DNA of 64,000 nucleotides, taken from an uncultured Chlorobiaceae bacterium (GTDB taxonomy: Bacteria; Bacteroidota; Chlorobiia; Chlorobiales; Chlorobiaceae). This document shows positions 16,536 to 24,794 of this stretch, piece by piece; within the stretch, counting starts at the first letter, position 1, and each line of letters begins with the position of its first letter. Made by a program: the position numbers and the translations under genes. Under the pieces are notes generated by a model. That model did not search any database. It worked only from the letters and a program-made list of their open reading frames with translations, and was not told the origin of the DNA. The DNA lies in contig CAJEXI010000009.1 in assembly GCA_903994455.1 (NCBI GenBank), positions 1 through 64,000 on the forward strand, given 5' to 3'.

Positions 16536-18133
16536 GAGCACCTCACTTCGTAGGGAATTTGGCGGAAAATGATGTTCTCACGGTTGAGATGCGATGAGCC
16601 AAGCAGGCAGCCATTGCCATAGACAATTTTTGTGCCCTCATGTTTCGGCAACCGGCTTAACACAGAACGGGTGAGCACATTGCCGCCCTCATCCTCGTTA
16701 TCGCCGAGAATTCCGTTGTAGAGAAGGTAGACTGCGATGTTGTTCGATGTGCCAAGAAACGGAGTTGAAAAATCGGTGGCAGGCGGCAGAGGCTCCCCTG
16801 TTGCTATGAAAAAGATGTGGTGCGCAAGCTCTTTGAAGGTGACCGCTTTGTTGATGGAGCCATCTGCGGAGAAGAGTGGTTCGCCGAGTTCGCAGAAGCG
16901 GAAACCACCATGAATCCCTTCAACGTCAATTGTTTTACCCGTATTATTGATATAGCTGTATCCGCCCATGACCCTTTTCAGCCGTTCACTGGTTACTGTT
17001 TTGCAGATGCTCTCATCCATTTCGATGAGGATAAATCGTCGATTTCCGCCATCTGCGGCGTTTTGCGCCAGTACTGCATGTGCCGTTGTTCCGGTACCGC
17101 CAAATGAATCAAGAATCAAGTCGTCGTCAGTAGTGGTTTGCTGCAATAAAGTCTGAACAAGCGTCCTTGGCTTCGGAAAAATGAACTGCTCATCGCCCAT
17201 TATCCTTGAGACCTCTTCAGTTCCCTCATTGGTGTTTCCACAATTTATAAAGGATGAAAACCCGGCAAACTCACTTTTAAGATCCTCAGCAAACTTCTTG
17301 TGTCGAGGACGTCCGGTTTTACTGGCTGGCCAAAGAATCCGACCTTCACTGATTTTTTGTTCAATTGTCTCCTTTGAATACCGCCAGCCTTTCTGGTGGC
17401 AAGGATAAACGTCTCCAGTTTCTGGATTTATAAGGTCATAATGAAGGTTTGGACGTCGGTCTTTGGTTGCAAGACCAACCAGATTATCTGACATCCACGG
17501 GCCACGCGGGTCATTGTCTGGATTGCTGTACTTATCCATATCCTTTTCCTGGCCTCGAAAAGCATTGTCACCCATTCGATAGGCAACAACATATTCGTGA
17601 TCGGAAGAGACATTGTGAAGGCTTCGGTTATCAAGATTTCGACGTGATTTCCATATCAGGGTGGTTATGTAATTTTTTGGAGGCAGAATTTCTTCCATCA
17701 TGAGCCGAAACCGGGCAATTTCAACATCGTCAAGACACACAAACAAAAAGCCATCGGGACGCAAAAACTGAACGAGCAACTGCATTCGTGGATACATCAT
17801 GCAAAGCCATTTATCATGCCGGGTAAGGTCCTCCATCTCTTTACCAACGACTTTCCCAAGCCAATTCTTCATTTCAGGCGAATTCACGTTGTCGTTATAC
17901 GCCCAGTTTTGCTCACCAGTGTTATAGGGTGGGTCAATAATAACGCACTTCACCTGCCCGGCATAGTATGGAAGCAATGCCTTCAAGGCGACAAGGTTAT
18001 CACCCTGCACCAGAAGATTTTTTGAATCTGGGTCACCAGCCGACAACTCTATATTCTGATGCAACAAATGAAACGGCACCTGCTTGTGGTGATTTACAAC
18101 AGCTTTTTTCCCAATCCAGTCAAGTGACGGCAT
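16532..18133 (-). CDS. mod: Type III modification methyltransferase, Mod subunit
   Basis: A 533-residue adenine-N6 DNA methyltransferase of the beta class: the catalytic DPPY motif at 67-70 (VIIDPPYNTG) precedes the AdoMet-binding FGGTGTTAHAVL motif near residue 340. Between them lies the long target-recognition region. This order and the coupled helicase-nuclease identify a type III system. Mod both recognises the site and protects host DNA by hemi-methylation. The start ATG 18133 has no strong Shine-Dalgarno. The 211-base gap upstream carries repeated TTGTTCTCTT boxes that could control expression. The stop codon overlaps the res start. Confidence 0.88.
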   Translation of the reverse strand: MPSLDWIGKKAVVNHHKQVPFHLLHQNIELSAGDPDSKNLLVQGDNLVALKALLPYYAGQVKCVIIDPPYNTGEQNWAYNDNVNSPEMKNWLGKVVGKEMEDLTRHDKWLCMMYPRMQLLVQFLRPDGFLFVCLDDVEIARFRLMMEEILPPKNYITTLIWKSRRNLDNRSLHNVSSDHEYVVAYRMGDNAFRGQEKDMDKYSNPDNDPRGPWMSDNLVGLATKDRRPNLHYDLINPETGDVYPCHQKGWRYSKETIEQKISEGRILWPASKTGRPRHKKFAEDLKSEFAGFSSFINCGNTNEGTEEVSRIMGDEQFIFPKPRTLVQTLLQQTTTDDDLILDSFGGTGTTAHAVLAQNAADGGNRRFILIEMDESICKTVTSERLKRVMGGYSYINNTGKTIDVEGIHGGFRFCELGEPLFSADGSINKAVTFKELAHHIFFIATGEPLPPATDFSTPFLGTSNNIAVYLLYNGILGDNEDEGGNVLTRSVLSRLPKHEGTKIVYGNGCLLGSSHLNRENIIFRQIPYEVRCS

Positions 18134-18159
18134 TTATTTGGTTCTCGTGTGGTTTTATA

Positions 18160-18210
18160 GTGAAATATTCTGGTTCTGGATGTCTGGCAAATATCCACCG
18201 GTACTCCCGC
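18160..18210. repeat. Dispersed ~50-bp repeat, copy 1
   Basis: GTGAAATATTCTGGTTCTGG and what follows, especially TCTGGCAAATATCCACCGGT at 18183-18202, match the sequence at 20921-20970 with few differences. It lies between the mod start and the AlbA_2 gene. The second copy lies beyond the other end of the AlbA_2 gene, so the two copies bracket that gene and the decayed toxin-antitoxin pair. Confidence 0.6.
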
Positions 18211-18223
18211 CAGTTGTTCTATC

Positions 18224-18332
18224 TTGTTCTCTTGTTGTTCTCTTCTTATTCTCACTTAAAGAGAACTTAACTAATTTTTTTATAAATAGTTGCAGTAGCT
18301 CCCTCTTAAGGTTTCTCTTTAATTGTTCTCTT
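18224..18332. promoter_or_regulatory. Repeated TTGTTCTCTT boxes upstream of mod
   Basis: The 10-mer TTGTTCTCTT occurs at 18224-18233, 18235-18244 and 18323-18332. An inverted near-copy AAGAGAACTT lies at 18259-18268. The first two are 11 bases apart, one helical turn. They occupy the gap between the AlbA_2 gene and mod, about 90-200 bases before the mod start. A regulator binding site is a reasonable guess; the neighbouring AlbA_2 protein is one candidate. Confidence 0.45.
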
Positions 18333-18344
18333 AAACTTTCCTCT

Positions 18345-20015
18345 TCACCCTTGTTTTAAGAGAAGCCATGACGATTGTTTTGAAGTCCCGGTGTTATGAA
18401 TTGTGCCTTTTTTACGCAGCTCAGTAATCAAGTTCCCCACTTTGCTCTTTTTTTGCTTGTCGTTCATCACATCAGGAAGCTTATCCCAAAGCAGTTCATC
18501 AATTTCATTGCGGTTCAATGAACCATGTTCGCCAATCGCTTTGCATATCATATCGAGGTAGTACTGTTTGTCAAAAGCCCTGTTTTTACTGTATGATGCT
18601 TTTTTACCGATCTTCTGCGCCACCTTTTGAGCGATATAAAAATTCGGTTTGCGCCCTTCGATAAGGGATTTGGCTTTAAGCAGTTTTTCTTCATCGTTAC
18701 TGAGTGGAAGCTTCTTTTGCACCTTGTCGAGCGCCATGATTTCGCTGAGAGTCAAGTCGCCGGTGCTGGCAAGCAGACGGGCATAGTCCATGTTCAGCAC
18801 CTTGCCAGTGAGTTTCAATTTTACACGATTGCTTGAAAGCTCATAATCGGGCAACGGAAAAAACCGGGCACTCTGCAACAGAAACAACTTCCGGATTCCG
18901 CCGCCTGCCGTCTCCACCATCTTCAGGTTGAACATAGCCGTCGCTAAAAAGCGGTTCCGGTAATACTCCTCCGGGGCGTCTTCCATCACCACGCGCTGTA
19001 CATCGCCAGGCGCAAAACTCCCGAGGTTGGTAAAGGTAAGCGTCTCGTCTCCTTCGATCACATTGATGCGCCCGGCCAGGGAATAATCCTGATGTGCAAG
19101 GCAATTATTTACTGCCTCACGAATTGCATACGGTTCATATTGATCAATCTCTTCAGGAAAGAGAGTGCCTTCAGGAAGATAGCGGTATTTCAGATTGCGG
19201 ATTTTGGCATAGACCTTGTCAACAGCAAGCAACATCGGCAAGCCGAACAAGGCATAGTCACGGTCATTGCCCTGATGATCTTTGAGTATCCAGCGGATTT
19301 TAACATCAGCAGGCAACAAAAAATGTTCAGCTTCATTGTTGCCCAGCAATATCAGAGCGGTACGGGTTAACTTTCCTTTGATGGATAATTTGGCCTTGTT
19401 CAAAAAGGTCGCATTGTCCCACTCGTCAACGTCACCCGATTTATCAGGGAATTTGCTCTTGAAGTTGTTGCGTGCGACCCGGAGAGCCTCGTCGTCCAGG
19501 TCATCCAGCCCGGCATCGGACACTATTGCTGCACTCCAATCCTCATGAGTTGCCTGTGCACGGATGCGTTCGATCTCTTCCAGATTGAGTGGCGAGAGTG
19601 ACTCACCTTCACGTCCATAATAGTGCCCATCAAACGCAATCGGCACTCCCTTCGGTGCCGCAGGAATTTCAAACAAAAGCACTCGACCATCGTGATGCTG
19701 CACTTCATGAATGTTGATAAACGTAATACGGCTGGTGGTTTTGTCGGCAATCCCCTTTTTCAATCGGTCAAGATAGTGACGCTCACGGCAATAGTTTGAT
19801 CCAACAACCTGCCGCTGATTATTAACACCAAGCACCAGCCAGGCCACTGAGTGATGATTCAGATTGGCCTCATTGCTCAATGCAGAAAAATATTTTCCGA
19901 GATGGGAAAAATCATAGCTGTTTTTAGCCTCCTTGAATTCTACCACCTCGCTCTCAGCAGTTAAGGCAAGCAATGCGTCAAGTTTTGACGCAGAATCAAG
20001 ATGCTGAATGTTCAT
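18345..20015 (-). CDS. AlbA_2-domain DNA-binding/ATPase-like regulator
   Basis: A 556-residue protein of the AlbA_2 (Schlafen-like) regulator group. Residues 20-150 form the AlbA_2 domain (ESEVVEFKEAKNSYDFSHLG, then HSVAWLVLGVNN). The middle has the histidine-kinase-like ATPase remnant (YAIREAVNNCLAHQDYSLAG, then ETAGGGIRKLF). The C-terminal ~130 residues look like winged helices (GEHGSLNRNEIDELL, then VGNLITELRKKGTIHN). It lies upstream of mod and res on the same strand, separated from mod by 211 bases of repeated boxes. Proteins of this type often accompany restriction and other defence genes as regulators or accessory factors. It shares its first two domains with the STAND protein at 1348-5073. 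Function beyond DNA binding is not known. Confidence 0.75.
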   Translation of the reverse strand: MNIQHLDSASKLDALLALTAESEVVEFKEAKNSYDFSHLGKYFSALSNEANLNHHSVAWLVLGVNNQRQVVGSNYCRERHYLDRLKKGIADKTTSRITFINIHEVQHHDGRVLLFEIPAAPKGVPIAFDGHYYGREGESLSPLNLEEIERIRAQATHEDWSAAIVSDAGLDDLDDEALRVARNNFKSKFPDKSGDVDEWDNATFLNKAKLSIKGKLTRTALILLGNNEAEHFLLPADVKIRWILKDHQGNDRDYALFGLPMLLAVDKVYAKIRNLKYRYLPEGTLFPEEIDQYEPYAIREAVNNCLAHQDYSLAGRINVIEGDETLTFTNLGSFAPGDVQRVVMEDAPEEYYRNRFLATAMFNLKMVETAGGGIRKLFLLQSARFFPLPDYELSSNRVKLKLTGKVLNMDYARLLASTGDLTLSEIMALDKVQKKLPLSNDEEKLLKAKSLIEGRKPNFYIAQKVAQKIGKKASYSKNRAFDKQYYLDMICKAIGEHGSLNRNEIDELLWDKLPDVMNDKQKKSKVGNLITELRKKGTIHNTGTSKQSSWLLLKQG

Positions 20016-20072
20016 ACTGCGACCCTTGCTTCTTCTTTCAGAAATGCATGTACCATGATAAGGCGATGATTT

Positions 20073-20164
20073 GAAACATTACCCTGTGACAGCCTTGTTC
20101 GTTGTTGAACATTCGGCTGCCATTTCTCGTTCAAGAATATAACTCAACCGTTACTATTACCGCA
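20073..20164. repeat. Dispersed ~90-bp repeat, copy 1, upstream of the AlbA_2 gene
   Basis: This stretch matches 26079-26160 in order and orientation: GAAACATTACCCTGTGACAG at the start, TGTTGAA and TCGGC in the middle, CTCAACCGTTACTATTACCG at the end. Each copy sits just upstream of a minus-strand defence-type gene (58 bases before this one). It may be a shared promoter region, the scar of a transferred unit, or part of a mobile element. Confidence 0.6.
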
Positions 20165-20404
20165 GTGCGGGCGCACCGTTTTACCGATTACCCTCAAAAC
20201 AGCATGACCGATTGCGCTGGCACCGAATCCCGCATTTGTTGAATAGAGAAACATTTGACAGAAGAGCCTGACAATGAACGGAAGCCCAAACGCGGACAAA
20301 CTTGAGACGAGCGACCTTTACAATAAAAAGAAATTATTTCCATCGCCCCTTGAATGTTATAGCTTGTGAGCTATATTGACTAAACGAGTAATCAAATTCT
20401 TTTT

Positions 20405-20536
20405 TTCAGCAAATCCGGGTGCTGAGGGAATTGGACGAGCTTTTTTCTGTTGTCTGGTTGACCGGAAGGTTGCGACACCACACCAATCAAAGAGTTGAAA
20501 CTTGCCAGAAAACGGCTGAAGGAGATTACACCATGA
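20405..20536 (+). pseudogene. Remnant of a HigB/RelE-like toxin gene
   Basis: Two frames together read like the C-terminal half of a Gp49/HigB-type toxin. One gives GIGRAFFCCLVDRKV at about 20428-20472; the other gives PIKELKLARKRLKEITP ending at TGA 20534-20536, which overlaps the antitoxin ATG as ATGA. A deletion or shift near 20473 joins them badly. The N-terminal half is missing. The order, toxin then XRE antitoxin, is the normal HigBA order. The call rests on recognising the family pattern across a frame break. Confidence 0.6.
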
Positions 20537-20802
20537 GTGATGCCAATAAATACAACCCCGTTGCCTTTGAGCCAAAAGCTTACGCGTCTCATAAAAACTC
20601 AATCAACCCCGAGTTCAAAATAGCCTACGACGCACTTGAAGATGAGTTTGCGACTCTTCGGGCACTCTTGCATGCCCGTACGCAGGCGGGCCTCACCCAG
20701 GCTGAAGTTGCTTCACGTATGGGAGTTTCGCAGCCTGTTCTGGCACGCATTGAGGCAAGCCTGGGCAAGCAGGTTCACTCTCCATCACTCAATACCTTGT
20801 GA
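20533..20802 (+). CDS. XRE-family antitoxin (HigA-like), frameshifted near the end
   Basis: An 89-residue reading with GGAGATTACACC before ATG 20533. It contains a standard XRE helix-turn-helix: AGLTQAEVASRMGVSQPVLARIE. Family members continue as SLNTLRRYAEALG...; here the frame hits TGA after SPSLNTL. In another frame, immediately downstream, RYANACGMKLVIQMVLPD runs to a stop at 20872. One extra base near 20803 would explain this. So the antitoxin has lost about 22 residues from its C-terminus, in keeping with the toxin upstream being broken. It may still bind DNA. Confidence 0.7.
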   Translation: MSDANKYNPVAFEPKAYASHKNSINPEFKIAYDALEDEFATLRALLHARTQAGLTQAEVASRMGVSQPVLARIEASLGKQVHSPSLNTL

Positions 20803-20920
20803 CCGATACGCAAACGCATGCGGCATGAAACTGGTCATCCAGATGGTTTTGCCCGATACCCCGTTCCCATAGAGAAATGTTCAGCATTGCACAGCTTCCC
20901 TTCTCCACACCGTTGGTTGT

Positions 20921-20970
20921 GAAAAATTTAGATTCAGGATATCTGGCGAATATCCACCAGTAATCGCCTA
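20921..20970. repeat. Dispersed ~50-bp repeat, copy 2
   Basis: This is the partner of the repeat at 18160-18210, best matched over TCTGGCGAATATCCACCAGT at 20942-20961. It lies in the gap between the decayed XRE gene and the small gene at 21055. The remaining part of this gap (20873-20920, 20971-21054) shows nothing I can identify. Confidence 0.6.
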
Positions 20971-21054
20971 CCTGTTTCTGGCAATTTCCGGTTACTCTTT
21001 CAGCTCAGGTGCTGCAAGAATTTCCATATCGGCCATGCGAGGCAACGCCAACAA

Positions 21055-21360
21055 TTATTCTGCCTCTCTTGCCAACTCCAGCATTTTATCCAACAGTTCT
21101 CGAAGCCTGGGGCATTTTTGACTGGCGATTTCAGGATTGAGTTTACCAAAAAGCTCTCTGCCATGAACAACCTTTTTGTATGAACGATGTGTATGGAGCG
21201 AATAAAGGCGTTCCAGTAATTTTGCCGGTGGTTCAGTAAAATTTACCGTTTCAGGCCGGTCAATCTTTTTTGGAAAGGCGTTTTTAACTTTTTGCGGAAA
21301 TATTTCAGGATCAATCTCATCCCATCTCCTCCAGTTCACCGGATTTGAAAAGAGAGCCAA
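21055..21360 (-). CDS. Small unknown protein coupled to the upstream ATPase
   Basis: A 101-residue protein, not recognised. It is rich in charged residues (FPQKVKNAFPKKIDRPE, then RLRELLDKMLELAREAE at the end) and has no membrane segment. The frame starts at TTG 21360, with AAGGAG seven bases before it, inside the last 44 bases of the ATPase gene; GTG 21339 is an alternative. The long overlap means the two are translated together. ATPase genes of this kind in defence islands commonly have a small or nuclease partner downstream, and this protein fills that position, but no catalytic motif is visible. Confidence 0.6.
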   Translation of the reverse strand: MALFSNPVNWRRWDEIDPEIFPQKVKNAFPKKIDRPETVNFTEPPAKLLERLYSLHTHRSYKKVVHGRELFGKLNPEIASQKCPRLRELLDKMLELAREAE

Positions 21361-22522
21361 GAGAGTACTCCTTGAGCCAGTAGTTCAGATCATCCCCCTG
21401 TATGGTTCTCAGTTGCGTCTCACCATTTTCCCATTTTGCAACTGTGGTTGTAGGTATGGTTCCGGCAAAAGCGTTTAAAAAGTTGGGGGAATGGGTCGTC
21501 AGAATAACCTGTGACCTGGTCGACGCATCTATTGCATATTCAGCAATAATGGGAAGCATGGAGGGATGAAGGCCGGTCTCGGGCTCATCAATGGCAATAA
21601 CCGGAGCGGGAGAAGGGCTCGCCAGTAAGGTCATTAAAAAAAGAAAGCGGAGCGTCCCATCCGACAGTTCAGCCGCTGATTGCTCGCGTTTCAGTGATTT
21701 CCAGCGAATCCGCATTTGTATTCTTTGATCCGATGCCGGTGGAAAAACAAGCTCTTCAAAATCATCACCAAAGGCAGCCTGCATGGCGGAATTAATATCC
21801 TTTTTGAAATCACGATCACCGGTATAAAGAGTATGGAGCACACTGATAAGGTTTTGTCCATCCGGGTCAACCCGTTTTTCCATCCTCGCAATTGCTGGCT
21901 GGCGAACTGGGGCATCCTTATTGGTGTGCAGATCATGATAAACTGCTATAGATGATAACCATCTTTGGAATGGTGGAATAAAGTGATTATTGATAAATGG
22001 CCCGGATGCGATAGAAAGAAGGCTCTCTTCTTCTGAAATAAATTCTTCCGCAGGGGTAAACGTATTTTCCATTTCATCAAAAACAACCGTTTGCTTTCCT
22101 GTTCTTTCCAAAAACTTAAAAGGCTGTGTTTCAAGATTTTGCTTGAACTTGAATAAGTTTGTCAAACTCTCTTTTTCAACCTTATATGAACTCCCCATAC
22201 CAAGTCTTGACAATTCGAGATCATAGTGTTCAGGCCCATAATCTCCTCCATCAACCGTTGTTTCCAGAGAAAACTTGATGGATGATGCAATACCATCCCA
22301 AACGATTGGCTCCATTCCGCCTAAAGACTGAATATATTTGCCCAGCCTTCCTTGAGCCGAAATTGAGATCAATTCTAAAACACGCAACAGATTCGATTTG
22401 CCGGTGCCATTAGGCCCAATGATCACATTGAGATCCCCGGGAGTCCAGGATACGTTCCGGAGAGAACGAAATCCCTCAATATCAAGTTTTTTAATTTTCA
22501 CTCTCTCTCCATTTATGGACAA
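21317..22522 (-). CDS. AAA ATPase, RecF/OLD-like (AAA_21 type)
   Basis: A 401-residue SMC/RecF-style ATPase. IKKLDIEGFRSLRNVSW leads into Walker A GPNGTGKS at 36-43. The C-terminal half has the signature AAELSDGTLRFLFLMTLLA and Walker B VIAIDEPETGLHPSM, followed by an H-loop in ILTTHSPNFLN. No TOPRIM nuclease domain is attached, so it is not a full OLD enzyme. The start is TTG 22522, supported by AGGAG four bases upstream and by the family N-terminus. It overlaps the 101-residue gene by 44 bases. Such stand-alone AAA_21 ATPases are frequent in defence islands; the role here is inferred from that context. Confidence 0.8.
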   Translation of the reverse strand: MSINGERVKIKKLDIEGFRSLRNVSWTPGDLNVIIGPNGTGKSNLLRVLELISISAQGRLGKYIQSLGGMEPIVWDGIASSIKFSLETTVDGGDYGPEHYDLELSRLGMGSSYKVEKESLTNLFKFKQNLETQPFKFLERTGKQTVVFDEMENTFTPAEEFISEEESLLSIASGPFINNHFIPPFQRWLSSIAVYHDLHTNKDAPVRQPAIARMEKRVDPDGQNLISVLHTLYTGDRDFKKDINSAMQAAFGDDFEELVFPPASDQRIQMRIRWKSLKREQSAAELSDGTLRFLFLMTLLASPSPAPVIAIDEPETGLHPSMLPIIAEYAIDASTRSQVILTTHSPNFLNAFAGTIPTTTVAKWENGETQLRTIQGDDLNYWLKEYSLGSLFKSGELEEMG

Positions 22523-22697
22523 TTACTCCTGTTCAATCTTTAATTTTTCGCGGAGGTAGCTTCGGATCCTTGACCAAACTATCATACTCATTTTTGTGAT
22601 CGTCTGATTTTATAGATAACGCTTTTATGTTTGAACCAAACATGCCTCGCTGATTTCGCTGGCACTGAAACCTTTTTTCTGCAACCGACCACCTCGC

Positions 22698-24512
22698 TTA
22701 TTCCGCCAACTCATCACGTTTCGTCTCCTCATGCTGTGTCGAGACCTCAAAAAGCAACAGTAAAAGGTCAAGTTTTTCCGTAACCTCCTGTGAAACAGTT
22801 GCCCGATCGATATAAGGGACTAACCGATGCAACTCCCCTTTTTTGAGCAACATGGCATGACCCAGCTTTTGTGCAAGACGTCGGAAAAATTCCTCGGCAA
22901 AGTCGCTGAGCTTGAGACGCTCTGTTTTAGCCTCCCATAACAGTTTCGAGACTTCAGGAGAAGCGTTTTTCCAGGTCTTGTAATCCTTGGTGTTTCCAGC
23001 AAACAGCCTCTCAAGAATGAGTTGAGAAAGTACCTCTTCAGTTTCAGTCTGGAATCTGTCGAACAACTCCAGATCACTGTATTGCTCCCTCGCAAAGTTG
23101 AGCAGAATATCGGGAGTTATGAAGTAGTTCTCTGCTTCGTAACGCTGCCAAAAAACAATATGCAAACCTCCACTCTCAAAGCCCTCCAGATTGCGACCAT
23201 CATTGTCGAGTATGGCAAGCCCCTTTAAATCAGGAATCATTGTCCGAAGTGCAAAAAAATGCTCTTTGGGGGTAATACCAAAACCACCCTCAACTCTTGC
23301 CAACTCGGCTTCCAGTGTCTGGTTGGGATAATTGTTCTGCACATAAAAGGAGTTGATCCGTTCGTCCCAGATTTTGGCCACCGGATGAGCAAGGTGGTCG
23401 GCAAAGGCACGCAGCATATCGATATCCGTCCCACCCTCAACATAGAGCACATAGCCGCGTTCACGTGCTTTAACATAGTGTTCAGCACCAAAATGTTTGA
23501 GCGTATCTCGGATCTCTGGTTTTTTTGCCAAGTCATCAGCTTTTCCATCCAGCAGCAACGTCAGATTGCGATCAAGCGCTTCATCAAGAATTACTTCAGA
23601 GTGTGTAACAAGAACAACCTGCGACTGATTCTCTGTGGCAATATCGCGCAACAGAACATAAACCTGTTTCTGTCGGAGCATTTCCAGATGAGCATCGGGC
23701 TCATCAATGAGAAGAACACTTCTTTTGTGAGAAAAGAGGTAAGCAAAGATAAGGAGCATCTGCTGAAAACCACGCCCGGAGAGCGCGACATCGAGAGGCT
23801 CTTTAACCTCATCCTGATGATAAAAAAATTCGATACTCCCTCGAGAGGTCTCCTGTGGCTCACCTAACCGAACCGCAAATAATCTCTCCATCAAGGAGGT
23901 TATCCGACGCCAATCATCAGGCTCTGATTTGTACACAATCAGACAAAGATTGCGTAACACCTGGGCAGTCTGACCTTGCCCCAATAAAACATCAATACGA
24001 CCTGGCTTCAAAATTGGCTCTTCGGTCTCCAGGCCTGACATTGGGTAAAGCAGTTCAACATTCAGTTTTGCCGCTGCCTCCAGCAATACCATGTTTTTAA
24101 GGGTCAAATCATCCGGAGTACAGTAGACAAGCTCATCTCCCTGATTTCGAAAGCGCATGGCTACCGGTTCGACCTTATTATCATACCAAACACCAAGAGT
24201 AATAACAAGGGGAATCTCTTTGCTCCCTTTTCGGACATTCGTATTGTGCCAGAAGTAACGGGTACGCTGCACAGGAACTGCCACTATATTCAAACGGTTT
24301 ATTGGTGTGGCAGTACGTTCCTTGGCTGTGGAGTTTTTTTTGGCTTCAACCCATGTTTTAACAGCTTGTGACCATAACGCAATCGCCTGAATTGCCGTTG
24401 TTTTACCGCAGTTATTGGGGCCAATCAGTACCGCAGGATGATCCAGCTCAATACGCTGGCAATCGCCAAAGCGTTTAAAGTTCTGAATTTCAAGGTAATG
24501 CACCAAACGCAT
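22698..24512 (-). CDS. OLD-family ATP-dependent nuclease (AAA + TOPRIM-like)
   Basis: A 604-residue protein. The N-terminal ATPase has VHYLEIQNFKRFGDCQ and Walker A GPNNCGKTT at 31-39, then signature GRGFQQMLLIFAYL and Walker B VLLIDEPDAHLEM around residue 265. The C-terminal part carries the TOPRIM-like metal-site residues: VLYVEGGTDIDML near 350 (Glu) and LAILDNDGRN near 435 (Asp-x-Asp). This layout is that of OLD (overcoming lysogenization defect) nucleases, some of which work with a UvrD-like helicase as Gabija. No helicase gene is adjacent, so a Gabija assignment is not supported. It stands alone between two other ATPase units. Confidence 0.78.
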   Translation of the reverse strand: MRLVHYLEIQNFKRFGDCQRIELDHPAVLIGPNNCGKTTAIQAIALWSQAVKTWVEAKKNSTAKERTATPINRLNIVAVPVQRTRYFWHNTNVRKGSKEIPLVITLGVWYDNKVEPVAMRFRNQGDELVYCTPDDLTLKNMVLLEAAAKLNVELLYPMSGLETEEPILKPGRIDVLLGQGQTAQVLRNLCLIVYKSEPDDWRRITSLMERLFAVRLGEPQETSRGSIEFFYHQDEVKEPLDVALSGRGFQQMLLIFAYLFSHKRSVLLIDEPDAHLEMLRQKQVYVLLRDIATENQSQVVLVTHSEVILDEALDRNLTLLLDGKADDLAKKPEIRDTLKHFGAEHYVKARERGYVLYVEGGTDIDMLRAFADHLAHPVAKIWDERINSFYVQNNYPNQTLEAELARVEGGFGITPKEHFFALRTMIPDLKGLAILDNDGRNLEGFESGGLHIVFWQRYEAENYFITPDILLNFAREQYSDLELFDRFQTETEEVLSQLILERLFAGNTKDYKTWKNASPEVSKLLWEAKTERLKLSDFAEEFFRRLAQKLGHAMLLKKGELHRLVPYIDRATVSQEVTEKLDLLLLLFEVSTQHEETKRDELAE

Positions 24513-24626
24513 GGATAGCTCCGGTCAAGTCAATTAATAAATATGCAATTCAAATCTTAAAATGGTTCAGCGTGCCGAAATTGATGTTTTGCAAAGATTT
24601 CGTGATTTCTTTGAGACCAACAAAAA

Positions 24627-24794
24627 CTACCCAACGCGCTGTAATTTTTTATTCAGGTAGTACATCGCAACACCAGTGTACTCCTTCAGTTTCCATTCAC
24701 CATCTTTTCGGCGCCATTTTAACAGCAATTCTTCAATTTGCACTCTGGTGGCTTTGCCGGTAATTTTGGAGAGGGTTTTGGTAACAGGAATCAT
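24627..24794 (-). CDS. 55-residue protein translationally coupled to the AAA ATPase
   Basis: A frame of 55 codons starts at ATG 24794, overlapping the stop codon of the upstream ATPase as ATGA. The protein, MIPVTKTLSKITGKATRV... to ...YYLNKKLQRVG, is basic (many K and R), has a WRRKDGEWKLKEYTGVAMYY core and no membrane segment. The overlap and sensible composition argue it is translated. I know no family for it. It is short enough to be missed by routine gene calling. Confidence 0.6.
   Translation of the reverse strand: MIPVTKTLSKITGKATRVQIEELLLKWRRKDGEWKLKEYTGVAMYYLNKKLQRVG

Noticed and set aside
22698..24512. Gabija system
   Set aside because: The OLD-type nuclease has no UvrD-like helicase gene next to it.
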